Assembly (NCBI RefSeq): GCF_017355985.1
Contig: NZ_JAFIQU010000015.1
Location: 62,001-126,000, forward strand
Length of the DNA stretch: 64,000 bases
Source of the DNA: Arenibaculum pallidiluteum
GTDB taxonomy: Bacteria; Pseudomonadota; Alphaproteobacteria; Azospirillales; Azospirillaceae
Direction: 5' to 3'
Made by a program: the position numbers and the translations under genes. Below are positions 44,511 through 52,540 of this stretch, in pieces. The notes under the pieces were generated by a model. It did not search any database. It worked only from the letters and a program-made list of their open reading frames with translations, and was not told where the DNA came from. Position 1 is the stretch's first letter, and every line of letters starts with the position of its first letter.

Positions 44511-44575
44511 CTTGCCCGTCAGCGGCGGCGCTGGTAAACCGCTGCCAACCCCGTGGATTTGCAGGAGCACGCGCG

Positions 44576-45877
<1,302 letters not shown>

Positions 45878-45879
45878 TG

Positions 45880-45922
45880 CGGGACTGCGGCGTGGAAAGG
45901 TTGACTTCCGCGCCGCAGCCCG
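45880..45922. other. Long hairpin after ahcY overlapping a possible promoter
   Basis: Arms CGGG-A-CTGCGGCG and CGCCGCAG-CCCG form a stem of about 12 pairs immediately past the ahcY stop. The loop carries TTGACT (45901-45906), which with TCTGAT at 45925-45930 (18-base spacing) could be the promoter for the threonine leader. Confidence 0.45.
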
Positions 45923-45936
45923 TGTCTGATGGACCC

Positions 45937-46017
45937 ATGAAGCACGCATTCGCCTTCGCGCTGACCGCGACCACGACGACCTGCCATGGCGGGCCGTCCG
46001 GGTGGTTCATGCGCTGA
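45937..46017 (+). CDS. Threonine-rich leader peptide of the thrS-like gene
   Basis: A 26-codon frame, MKHAFAFALTATTTTC then HGGPSGWFMR and TGA. Five of residues 10-15 are Thr (ACC GCG ACC ACG ACG ACC). It is followed 26 bases later by a strong terminator and then a threonyl-tRNA synthetase gene, the layout of ribosome-mediated attenuation. GATGGA upstream may be a ribosome site; if the -10 at 45925-45930 is used the message could be nearly leaderless, as described for trpL of Sinorhizobium meliloti. Confidence 0.75.
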   Translation: MKHAFAFALTATTTTCHGGPSGWFMR

Positions 46018-46079
46018 TCCAAGGCGACTGACGACCTTCGACGAGGCCCCGCCGGCGACGGACGGGGCCTTTCTCTTTT
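45982..46079 (+). promoter_or_regulatory. Candidate threonine attenuator
   Basis: GGCGGGCC at 45988-45995, within the leader just after the Thr codons, can pair with GGCCCCGCC at 46045-46053 (one bulge), which is the 5' arm of the terminator. A ribosome stalled on the Thr codons would permit this antiterminator; one that reaches the stop at 46015 would cover it and let the terminator form. Mechanism inferred from sequence complementarity. Confidence 0.65.
46044..46079 (+). terminator. Intrinsic terminator in the thrS-like leader
   Basis: Stem AGGCCCCG (46044-46051) with CGGGGCCT (46063-46070), loop of eleven bases, followed by TTCTCTTTT. It lies upstream of the thrS-like start at 46125, so it can only act as an attenuator, or end ahcY-derived transcripts. 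Confidence 0.85.
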
Positions 46080-46124
46080 CCGGGCGTCCCCTCCGTCGGC
46101 TTTATCCAACGGAGACAGGACATC

Positions 46125-47321
46125 ATGGACGACAGCGATCACAGGGCCATCGGCAACCGGCTCGACCTCTTCCACCAGCAGGAGGAAGGGCCCGGCATGG
46201 TCTTCTGGCACCCCCGCGGCACCGCGCTCTATCGCGTGGTCGAGGAGACCATCCGCCGGCGCATGGCCGCGGCCGGCTTCCGCGAGGTGCGCACCCCGCA
46301 GCTCCTGTCGCGCTCGCTCTGGGAGCGCAGCGGCCACTGGGCGAAGTTCGGGGATGCCATCTTCGCCTTCGGCGAGGGCGAGCGCGTCATGGCGCTCAAG
46401 CCCATGAGCTGCCCCGGGCACGTCCAGATCTTCAACAAGCGCGTGCGCTCGCACCGGGACCTGCCGGTCCGCTTATGCGAGTTCGGCGCCTGCCACCGCA
46501 ACGAACCCTCGGGGGCGCTGCAGGGGCTGATGCGCACCCGCGCCTTCGTGCAGGACGATGCCCACATCTTCTGCCGCGAGGACCAGGTGGAGGAGGAGGT
46601 CGCGCGCTTCTGCCGGATGCTGGCCGCGGTCTACGCGGATTTCGGCTTCCCCGGCTTCTCCGTCGGCTTCTCCACCCGGCCTGCCCTCCGGGCAGGATCC
46701 GAGGAGGCCTGGGACAAGGCGGAGGCGATGCTGGCCGCGGCCGCCCGCGCGGCCGGGCTCTCGCCCCGGCTGCAGCCCGGCGAGGGCGCCTTCTATGGCC
46801 CGAAGCTCGAATTCATCCTGAAGGACAGGCACGGCCGCGACTGGCAGTGCGGCACCGTGCAGCTCGACCTCGTGCTGCCCGAGCGTCTGGATGCCGAATA
46901 CGTCGATTCCGAGAACCGTCGGGTCCGGCCGGTGATGATCCACCATGCCGTGCTCGGCAGCATCGAGCGCTTCGTCGCGATCCTGCTGGAGCACCACGGC
47001 GGCGCCCTGCCCTTCTGGCTCGCCCCCGAGCAGGTGGCAGTCGCCCCGGTCGATCCCGCGGATGCCGGCCAGGCCGCCTATGCCCGCCATGTTGTGGCCG
47101 AGCTTTCCGGGCCCGGCCTGCGCGCGGTGCTGGACGACCGGCCCGAACGCCTGCCCCGGCGCATCGTCGATGCCCACGCCAACGGTATCCCCGTCTTCGT
47201 GGCCGTCGGAGCGCGCGAGCTCGGCGCGGGCACCGTCTCCGTTCGGCGCCGGAATGCGGCGCCGGTCGCACTGCCGCTGGCCCGGGCCGTGGCCGATCTC
47301 GCCGCCGAGGCGCGGCCGTGA
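46125..47321 (+). CDS. Shortened threonyl-tRNA synthetase (catalytic plus anticodon domains only)
   Basis: A 398-residue class II synthetase closely resembling ThrRS but lacking the N-terminal TGS and editing domains (usual length about 640). Motif 2 CEFGACHRNEPSGALQGLMR, VQDDAHIFC, and the zinc ligands in PMSCPGH, DDAHIFC and IHHAVLGSIERF are all present, so Thr activation is expected. A C-terminal anticodon-binding domain (VAVAPVDPADAGQAAYA) follows. Without editing it could misacylate Ser unless another protein corrects. It is likely a second, threonine-regulated copy. Confidence 0.88.
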   Translation: MDDSDHRAIGNRLDLFHQQEEGPGMVFWHPRGTALYRVVEETIRRRMAAAGFREVRTPQLLSRSLWERSGHWAKFGDAIFAFGEGERVMALKPMSCPGHVQIFNKRVRSHRDLPVRLCEFGACHRNEPSGALQGLMRTRAFVQDDAHIFCREDQVEEEVARFCRMLAAVYADFGFPGFSVGFSTRPALRAGSEEAWDKAEAMLAAAARAAGLSPRLQPGEGAFYGPKLEFILKDRHGRDWQCGTVQLDLVLPERLDAEYVDSENRRVRPVMIHHAVLGSIERFVAILLEHHGGALPFWLAPEQVAVAPVDPADAGQAAYARHVVAELSGPGLRAVLDDRPERLPRRIVDAHANGIPVFVAVGARELGAGTVSVRRRNAAPVALPLARAVADLAAEARP

Positions 47322-47334
47322 CGGCGCCGGCGGT

Positions 47335-47796
47335 TCAGCCGCGCGGCGGCCGGACGGCCCGCAGCAGGGCCGGCCGCGGCTCCGGCCGCGTTGCGATCCA
47401 GAGGACCGCAAGGGCGAGCGCGCCCATGGCGATCCCCGCGGCGATGGGGCGCGAGGGCGCGAAGGCGCCCATCCCCGCGGCCGAGACCAGCAGGCCGGAC
47501 AGGGCGAGGACCTTGCCCTGGCGGGTGATGGCGCCGTGCTCGAGGAACAGCCGCAGCCCCGGGCCGAAGCGCCGGTGCGCCAGCAGCGCCTGGGCGAGCG
47601 GGTCGCCCGCGCGCATCAGGCAGACCACGGCGAGGATCCAGAAGACCGTGGTCGGCAGCAGGGGCACCAGCGCCCCCACGGCGCCCAGGGCGAGGAAGAG
47701 GAAGCCGGCCGCGCGATAGCCCGCGCGCAGCGCGGGGCGCGCGGGAACCAACGGATCTGCGACCGGCGAAGGCGAATCGGGGACGGGCTGGGCCAT
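47335..47796 (-). CDS. DUF454 (YbaN-like) inner-membrane protein
   Basis: A 153-residue protein with the DUF454 pattern AAGFLFLALGAVGALVPLLP, TTVFWILAV, then HRRFGPGLRLFLEHGAITRQ and two further membrane helices. Function unknown. AGGAGG lies six bases before the ATG at 47796. It is convergent with the thrS-like gene and downstream of katA on the same strand. Confidence 0.85.
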   Translation of the reverse strand: MAQPVPDSPSPVADPLVPARPALRAGYRAAGFLFLALGAVGALVPLLPTTVFWILAVVCLMRAGDPLAQALLAHRRFGPGLRLFLEHGAITRQGKVLALSGLLVSAAGMGAFAPSRPIAAGIAMGALALAVLWIATRPEPRPALLRAVRPPRG

Positions 47797-47837
47797 GGCG
47801 GGCCTCCTGTCGGGCGAGGGGAAGGGGTCGAGACAGT

Positions 47838-47865
47838 CCGGCCCGGGGCCTGCGCCCCGGACCGG
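47838..47865 (-). terminator. Hairpin downstream of katA
   Basis: Nested stem: CCGG, one base, CCGGGGC, loop CTGC, GCCCCGG, one base, CCGG. It lies just past the katA stop on the minus strand. No T-run, so possibly a processing or pausing hairpin. Confidence 0.5.
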
Positions 47866-47875
47866 GCGAGCCGGC

Positions 47876-49327
47876 TCATTCCGCGGGCACGGCCACCGGG
47901 ACGCCCAACGCGGCGGCGACGCCGACGCCATAGGCGGGATCCACCTTCGTGAAGTGCGCGATCTGGCGCTCGACGATGAAGGCGGGGACGCCGGCCATGG
48001 ACTCGGCGATGTTCTGGAACAGCCGCTGCCGCTGGCCCTCGTCGAACAGCCGGAACAGGGCGCGCGGCTGGGCATAGTCGTCGTTGCCGGCCCGGTGGTC
48101 GTGCCGCCCGGCCTCGCCGTCGAGGCGCAGCGGAGGCTCCGCCACGGAGGGATCCTGCGCCGGCCCGCCGAAGCTGTTGGGCTCGTAATAGGCGTCGGTT
48201 CCCTTGGGGGCGTCGAAGCGCATGGCGCCGTCGGCGTGGTAGTGGTTCACGGGGCAGCGCGGGCGGTTCACCGGCAGCGCCTCGTAATGGGTGCCGACCC
48301 GGTACCGGTGGGCGTCGGCATAGGCGAAGATGCGGCCCTGCAGCATCCGGTCGGGCGAGAAGCCGATGCCCGGCACCACGTTGGACGGGCTGAAGGAGGA
48401 CTGCTCGACCTCGGCATGATAGTGGTCGGGATTGCGGTTCAGCTCCAGCACGCCGACCTCGATCAGCGGATAGTCGGCATGGGGCCAGACCTTTGTCAGG
48501 TCGAAGGGATCGTAGGGCGTCCCGGCCGCGTCCAGCTCGGGCATCACCTGGACGCAGACGCGCCACTGCGGGAAGTCGCCGCGCTCGATCGATTCATAGA
48601 GGTCGCGCTGGGCGCTCTCGCGGTCCGTCGCCACGACCTGCTCGGCCTCGCGGTTGGTCAGCGTGCGGTGGCCCTGCAGGGTCTTGAAGTGGAACTTGAC
48701 CCAGAAGCGCTCGGCCCTGTCGTTCCAGAAGCTGTAGGTATGGCTGCCGTACCCGTTCATGTGCCGGTAGGTCGCCGGCAGGCCGCGGTCGCTGAACAGG
48801 ATCGTGAGCTGGTGCAGGCTCTCGGGCGAGAGCGACCAGAAGTCCCAGGCGGCCGTCGAGCTGCGCAGGTTGGTGCGCGGATGGCGCTTCTGGGTGCGGA
48901 TGAAGTCCGGGAACTTCAGCGGGTCCCGGATGAAGAAGACCGGCGTGTTGTTGCCGACGAGGTCCCAGTTGCCCTCCTCGGTGTAGAACTTCAGGGCGAA
49001 GCCGCGGACGTCGCGCTCGGCATCGGCCGCGCCGCGCTCGCCCGCCACGGTCGAGAAGCGCAGGAACACCTCGGTCCGCTTGCCGGCCTCGCCGAACAGC
49101 CTGGCGCGCGTGAACTGCGGGATCGGGTTGGTCACGGTGAAGGTGCCGTAGGCGGCCGAGCCCTTGGCATGGACCACGCGCTCGGGAATGCGCTCGCGGT
49201 TCTGGTGCGCGAGCTTCTCGATGAGCTGGTAGTCCTGCAGCAGCACGGGCCCCCTGGGCCCGGCGGTGACGCTGTTCTGGTTGTCGGCGACGGGCGCGCC
49301 GGCGGTGGTGGTCATGCGGTTCGTCAT
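47876..49327 (-). CDS. katA: Monofunctional heme catalase
   Basis: A 483-residue small-subunit (clade 3-type) catalase: [20 protein letters not shown], the distal His in [13 protein letters not shown], the distal Asn region [20 protein letters not shown], and the proximal Tyr in [15 protein letters not shown]. It degrades hydrogen peroxide in the cytosol. The ATG at 49327 has AGGGAG upstream. Divergent from oxyR. Confidence 0.96.
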   Translation of the reverse strand: MTNRMTTTAGAPVADNQNSVTAGPRGPVLLQDYQLIEKLAHQNRERIPERVVHAKGSAAYGTFTVTNPIPQFTRARLFGEAGKRTEVFLRFSTVAGERGAADAERDVRGFALKFYTEEGNWDLVGNNTPVFFIRDPLKFPDFIRTQKRHPRTNLRSSTAAWDFWSLSPESLHQLTILFSDRGLPATYRHMNGYGSHTYSFWNDRAERFWVKFHFKTLQGHRTLTNREAEQVVATDRESAQRDLYESIERGDFPQWRVCVQVMPELDAAGTPYDPFDLTKVWPHADYPLIEVGVLELNRNPDHYHAEVEQSSFSPSNVVPGIGFSPDRMLQGRIFAYADAHRYRVGTHYEALPVNRPRCPVNHYHADGAMRFDAPKGTDAYYEPNSFGGPAQDPSVAEPPLRLDGEAGRHDHRAGNDDYAQPRALFRLFDEGQRQRLFQNIAESMAGVPAFIVERQIAHFTKVDPAYGVGVAAALGVPVAVPAE

Positions 49328-49401
49328 GGCGGGGCTCCCTGAGCGGCGCCGGTGCATCCGGCTGATGGGTTGAGCCTAGTTCGCCGAAAATCCGGGATGA
49401 A

Positions 49402-49440
49402 ATCGATTGTTCTCATCGATATGATCGTCGGCATCTATCG
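49402..49440. promoter_or_regulatory. Candidate OxyR site between katA and oxyR
   Basis: ATCGAT, seven bases, ATCGAT (49402-49420), followed by ATCTATCG at 49433-49440 in the divergent promoter. The GAT/ATC half-sites around 7-base spacers resemble tetrameric OxyR boxes (ATAG-N7-CTAT repeated), with imperfect fit. Confidence 0.4.
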
Positions 49441-49454
49441 ACGGGTACGACGCC

Positions 49455-50426
49455 GTGAATCTCCGGGATCTCCGCTATGTGCTGGCCGTGGCCGAGCACC
49501 GCCATTTCGGCCGCGCGGCCGAGGCCTGCCATGTCAGCCAGCCGACCCTCAGCGCCCAGATCCGCAAGCTCGAGGACAGCCTGGGCGCGCCGCTCTTCGA
49601 GCGGACCAACCGCTGGGTCGTGCCGACCGATTTCGGAGCCCGGGTTCTGGTCCATGCCGCCCGCGCCGTCGAGGAGGCCGACGCCATCGCGGCGCTGGGC
49701 CGTTCGGCGGGCGATCCGCTGGCGGGGCCGCTGCGGCTGGGCGTGATCCCGACCCTCGGGCCCTATCTGATGCCGCTGGTCTTCGGACCCGCCCGGCACC
49801 GCTTTCCGCGCTTGGCGCTCGAGCCCTGGGAGGACCTCACCGGCGCCCTGCTCGACCGGCTGCGCGGACGCCGGCTGGACGCGGCGCTGGTCGCCACACC
49901 CGTGCCGCCGGGCGAGTTCGCGGAACGGCCGCTCTTCACAGAGCCCTTCCTGGCCGCCCTTCCCCCCGAGCACCCGCTGGCGGGGCGCGAGCGCCTGGAC
50001 GAGCCGGAGCTCGCCCCCGACCTGCTGGTGCTCTCCGACGGGCACTGCCTGCGCGACCAGGCGCTCGCGGCCTGCAACGCCCCGGACCCGTCCGGGGGCT
50101 CGTTGCGCGCGGCCAGTCTGGAGACGCTGGTGAACATGGTGGCGGCGGGCTTCGGCACCACGCTGGTGCCGGGGCTGGCGGCGGGCGCGCTGCGCGGACG
50201 CAACGTGGTGCTGCGGCCGCTCGCCGCGCCGCGCGGCCGGACGGTGCGCCTCGTCTGGCGGCCGAGCTTCCCGCGGGCGGCCGCGCTCGATGCGCTGGCC
50301 CAGCTCGTGCGCGAGGTCCTCTCGGCCTATGGCGGTGGGGACGGTGCCGGCAGCGCCCCAGCGGATCTCGTCCCGGCCGATCTCGTCCCGGCCGCCCTCG
50401 GCCCCATGGGCCTCACCCCAGCATGA
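49455..50426 (+). CDS. oxyR: Peroxide-sensing LysR regulator OxyR
   Basis: A 323-residue LysR protein starting with GTG. The helix-turn-helix is [20 protein letters not shown]. The redox pair Cys198 in [12 protein letters not shown] and Cys207 in ACN corresponds to Cys199/Cys208 of the E. coli protein. Oxidation by peroxide forms a disulfide and activates target genes, here most likely katA. The tail is extended by a Pro/Ala-rich segment encoded by a 15-bp tandem repeat, and the gene overlaps the 3' end of mntH by 14 bases. Confidence 0.94.
   Translation: MNLRDLRYVLAVAEHRHFGRAAEACHVSQPTLSAQIRKLEDSLGAPLFERTNRWVVPTDFGARVLVHAARAVEEADAIAALGRSAGDPLAGPLRLGVIPTLGPYLMPLVFGPARHRFPRLALEPWEDLTGALLDRLRGRRLDAALVATPVPPGEFAERPLFTEPFLAALPPEHPLAGRERLDEPELAPDLLVLSDGHCLRDQALAACNAPDPSGGSLRAASLETLVNMVAAGFGTTLVPGLAAGALRGRNVVLRPLAAPRGRTVRLVWRPSFPRAAALDALAQLVREVLSAYGGGDGAGSAPADLVPADLVPAALGPMGLTPA
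50361..50405. repeat. 15-bp tandem repeat, 3 copies, at the oxyR 3' end
   Basis: GCGGATCTCGTCCCG, GCCGATCTCGTCCCG and GCCGCCCTCGGCCCC, encoding [15 protein letters not shown] near the OxyR C-terminus. It is beyond the conserved domain, so it lengthens the tail in frame. It ends eight bases before the convergent mntH stop at 50413. Confidence 0.8.
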
Positions 50427-51783
50427 AGTCGGCGACGAGCTTCACGTTCAGCCCGACGATGACGGCGGCGACCGCGCCGGCCACGGCCGCCAGCCAGCGC
50501 GGCGCGACCAGGGCGCCCATCTTGGCACGGCTGGCCGTGAAGGCGACCAGCGGCACCACGGCGAAGGAGAGCTGAAGGCTGAGCACCACCTGGCTCAGGA
50601 TCAGGAGCTCCGCGGTGCCGGCCTCGCCATACCAGGCCGTCACCACCGCGGCGGGCACGATGGCGATCAGGCGCGTGATCAGCCGCCGCTGCCAGGCCGG
50701 CAGCCGGATCTCGATGAAGCCCTCCATCACGGCCTGCCCCGCCAGCGTCGCGGTGACGGTGGAGTTCAGCCCACAGCACAGCAGGGCGATGCCGAACAGC
50801 GAGGGCGCGAAAGCCGAACCCAGCAGCGGCGCCAGCAACCCGTGGGCCTCGCCGAGCTCTGCGACCCCGCTCCGGCCCGTCCCGTGGAAGGCCGCCGCGG
50901 CAAGGATCAGGATCGAGGCGTTGATCAGCAGCGCGAACATCAGGGCCACCGTCGAATCCAGGGTGGCGAGCCGCAGCGCCTGGCGCCGCTCCCCCAGCGA
51001 CCGCCCATAGGCCCGGGTCTGCACGATCGCCGAGTGGAGGTAGAGGTTGTGGGGCATCACCGTCGCGCCCAGGATGCCGAGCGCGATGTACAGCATCTCC
51101 GGGTTGGCGACGATCTCGGTCGTCGGCGCGAAGCCGCGGATCACCTCGCCCCAGACGGGGTCCGCCAGCGCCACCTGGACCGCGAAGCACAGCGCGATGA
51201 TGCCCAGCAGCGTCACGATGAAGGCTTCGAGGTACCGGAAGCCCAGCCGCTGCAGGTACAGGATCAGGAACACGTCCAGCGCCGTGACCAGGACGCCGAT
51301 CTCCAGCGGAAGACCGAAGAGCAGGTTCAGCCCGATCGCCGTGCCGATCACCTCGGCGAGGTCGGTTGCGCAGATCGCGAGCTCGGCCAGCAGCCACAGG
51401 GCGATCGCGACCGGCCTCGGATAGGCGTCGCGGCAGGCCTGCGCGAGATCCCGGCCCGATGCGATGGCCAGGCGCGCGCACAGGGACTGCAGCACGATCG
51501 CCATCATGTTGGAGATCAGCGCCACCACGAGCAGCGTGTAGCCGAACCGGGACCCGCCGGCGATCGAGGTGGCCCAGTTCCCCGGGTCCATGTAGCCGAC
51601 GGCGACCAGGTAGCCGGGGCCCAGGAAGGCGGCAAGCCGGCGCCCGGTGCCGCCCCGGCGCGGCACCGCGATGCTGCGGTGGACGTCCGAGAGCGCGGCG
51701 TCGCCGCGGGCCCGCCGCCATCCCGTCAGCGGCTCGTCGGCGGGATCGCCCCCCAGGGGCCGGCCCGTCACCCGCGCGTCCAT
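50413..51783 (-). CDS. mntH: NRAMP-family Mn(II)/divalent metal transporter
   Basis: A 456-residue inner-membrane transporter with about eleven helices. The metal-binding DPGN is in [19 protein letters not shown] (helix 1) and [15 protein letters not shown] carries the helix 6 MPH motif. It imports Mn2+ with protons. Placed with katA, oxyR and mntR it suggests manganese supply during peroxide stress. GGGGAG lies upstream of the ATG at 51783. A palindromic operator lies 131 bases upstream. Confidence 0.93.
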   Translation of the reverse strand: MDARVTGRPLGGDPADEPLTGWRRARGDAALSDVHRSIAVPRRGGTGRRLAAFLGPGYLVAVGYMDPGNWATSIAGGSRFGYTLLVVALISNMMAIVLQSLCARLAIASGRDLAQACRDAYPRPVAIALWLLAELAICATDLAEVIGTAIGLNLLFGLPLEIGVLVTALDVFLILYLQRLGFRYLEAFIVTLLGIIALCFAVQVALADPVWGEVIRGFAPTTEIVANPEMLYIALGILGATVMPHNLYLHSAIVQTRAYGRSLGERRQALRLATLDSTVALMFALLINASILILAAAAFHGTGRSGVAELGEAHGLLAPLLGSAFAPSLFGIALLCCGLNSTVTATLAGQAVMEGFIEIRLPAWQRRLITRLIAIVPAAVVTAWYGEAGTAELLILSQVVLSLQLSFAVVPLVAFTASRAKMGALVAPRWLAAVAGAVAAVIVGLNVKLVADFMLG

Positions 51784-51913
51784 CGCATGCTCCCCGATCG
51801 CCCCAGCCCCTGGCCCGCAGGCCTTCGCCGCCCCCGGGACGGGGACGCAGGCCGCGGGCGCAGGCACGGGGACGCCGCCGTGGCGACGCGGCACCGGGTC
51901 GCCAACGCGACGC

Positions 51914-51933
51914 TGTTTAGCCGGGGCTAAACA
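51914..51933. promoter_or_regulatory. Perfect inverted repeat in the mntH/mntR divergent promoter
   Basis: TGTTTAGCC, two bases, GGCTAAACA: a 20-bp inverted repeat with 9-base arms between two divergent genes for Mn uptake and a DtxR-family repressor. It is probably the MntR operator. Confidence 0.75.
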
Positions 51934-52036
51934 GTCGCGACCTCACGGTGTTCCGTCGGGGGCGCCGTGCCTGTATGGTGCGCCGGAACCGGGCGGCCGG
52001 AGACGGATGCGCCCTTCAACAGAGAAACGCCTGTCG

Positions 52037-52462
52037 ATGAATCGCCAAGCCGCACGCCGGGCCGCCGCCTTCAGCCGGATCCGGGAGGCGCACCAGACCG
52101 AGGTCGCCGAGGATTACGTCGAGCTGATCGACGACCTGATCGGCGCCTATGGCGAGGCGCGCCTGGTGGATCTGGCGGAGCACATGGGCGTCTCGCATCC
52201 GACGGCGTCCAAGATCGTACAGCGCCTGCTGCGCGAGGGCCTGGTGGAGAGCCGGCCGTACCGCGCAATCTTCCTGACCGATGCCGGCCGCCGCATGGCG
52301 GACGAGGCGCGGCGGCGCCATCGCATCGTCCTGGAGTTCCTGCGCGCCATCGGCATCGACGAGGAAACCGCCGAGCAGGACGCCGAAGGCATCGAGCATC
52401 ACGTCAGCGAGGCGACCCTGGAAGCACTGGACCGGCTGACCCGCGACCTCGCGCGCCGCTGA
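52037..52462 (+). CDS. mntR: Manganese-responsive DtxR/MntR-family regulator
   Basis: A 141-residue regulator of the MntR type: an N-terminal winged helix (EDYVELIDDLIGAYGEARLV, HMGVSHPTASKIVQRLLREG) and a metal-binding dimerisation domain with the helix DEARRRHRIVLEFLRAIG and EGIEHHVSEATLEAL, including the Glu/His ligands of this family. It represses mntH when Mn is plentiful. The start could also be the ATG at 52007. Divergent from mntH. Confidence 0.88.
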   Translation: MNRQAARRAAAFSRIREAHQTEVAEDYVELIDDLIGAYGEARLVDLAEHMGVSHPTASKIVQRLLREGLVESRPYRAIFLTDAGRRMADEARRRHRIVLEFLRAIGIDEETAEQDAEGIEHHVSEATLEALDRLTRDLARR

Positions 52463-52540
52463 GACCGACGCGTCCGAGGGGTTTTCCCTTCCCCCCCGCA
52501 TCACCGTGACGTATTAACCAAGGGGTAGGCTGCTGCCGAA

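Noticed and set aside
44511-44575. Possible S-adenosylhomocysteine or SAM riboswitch upstream of ahcY
   Set aside because: A CAGCGGCGGCGCTG hairpin is present, but the conserved core sequences of the SAH, SAM-II and SAM/SAH riboswitches are not recognisable. A covariance-model search would settle it.
45880-45922. Hairpin after ahcY as a standard ahcY terminator
   Set aside because: It has no T-run; the T-rich terminator lies 120 bases further, beyond the leader peptide. It was kept only as a structural feature.
47321-47335. Missing terminator between the convergent thrS-like and DUF454 genes
   Set aside because: The two stops are only 14 bases apart and no hairpin fits; overlapping 3' ends are common in dense genomes, so this is not remarkable by itself.
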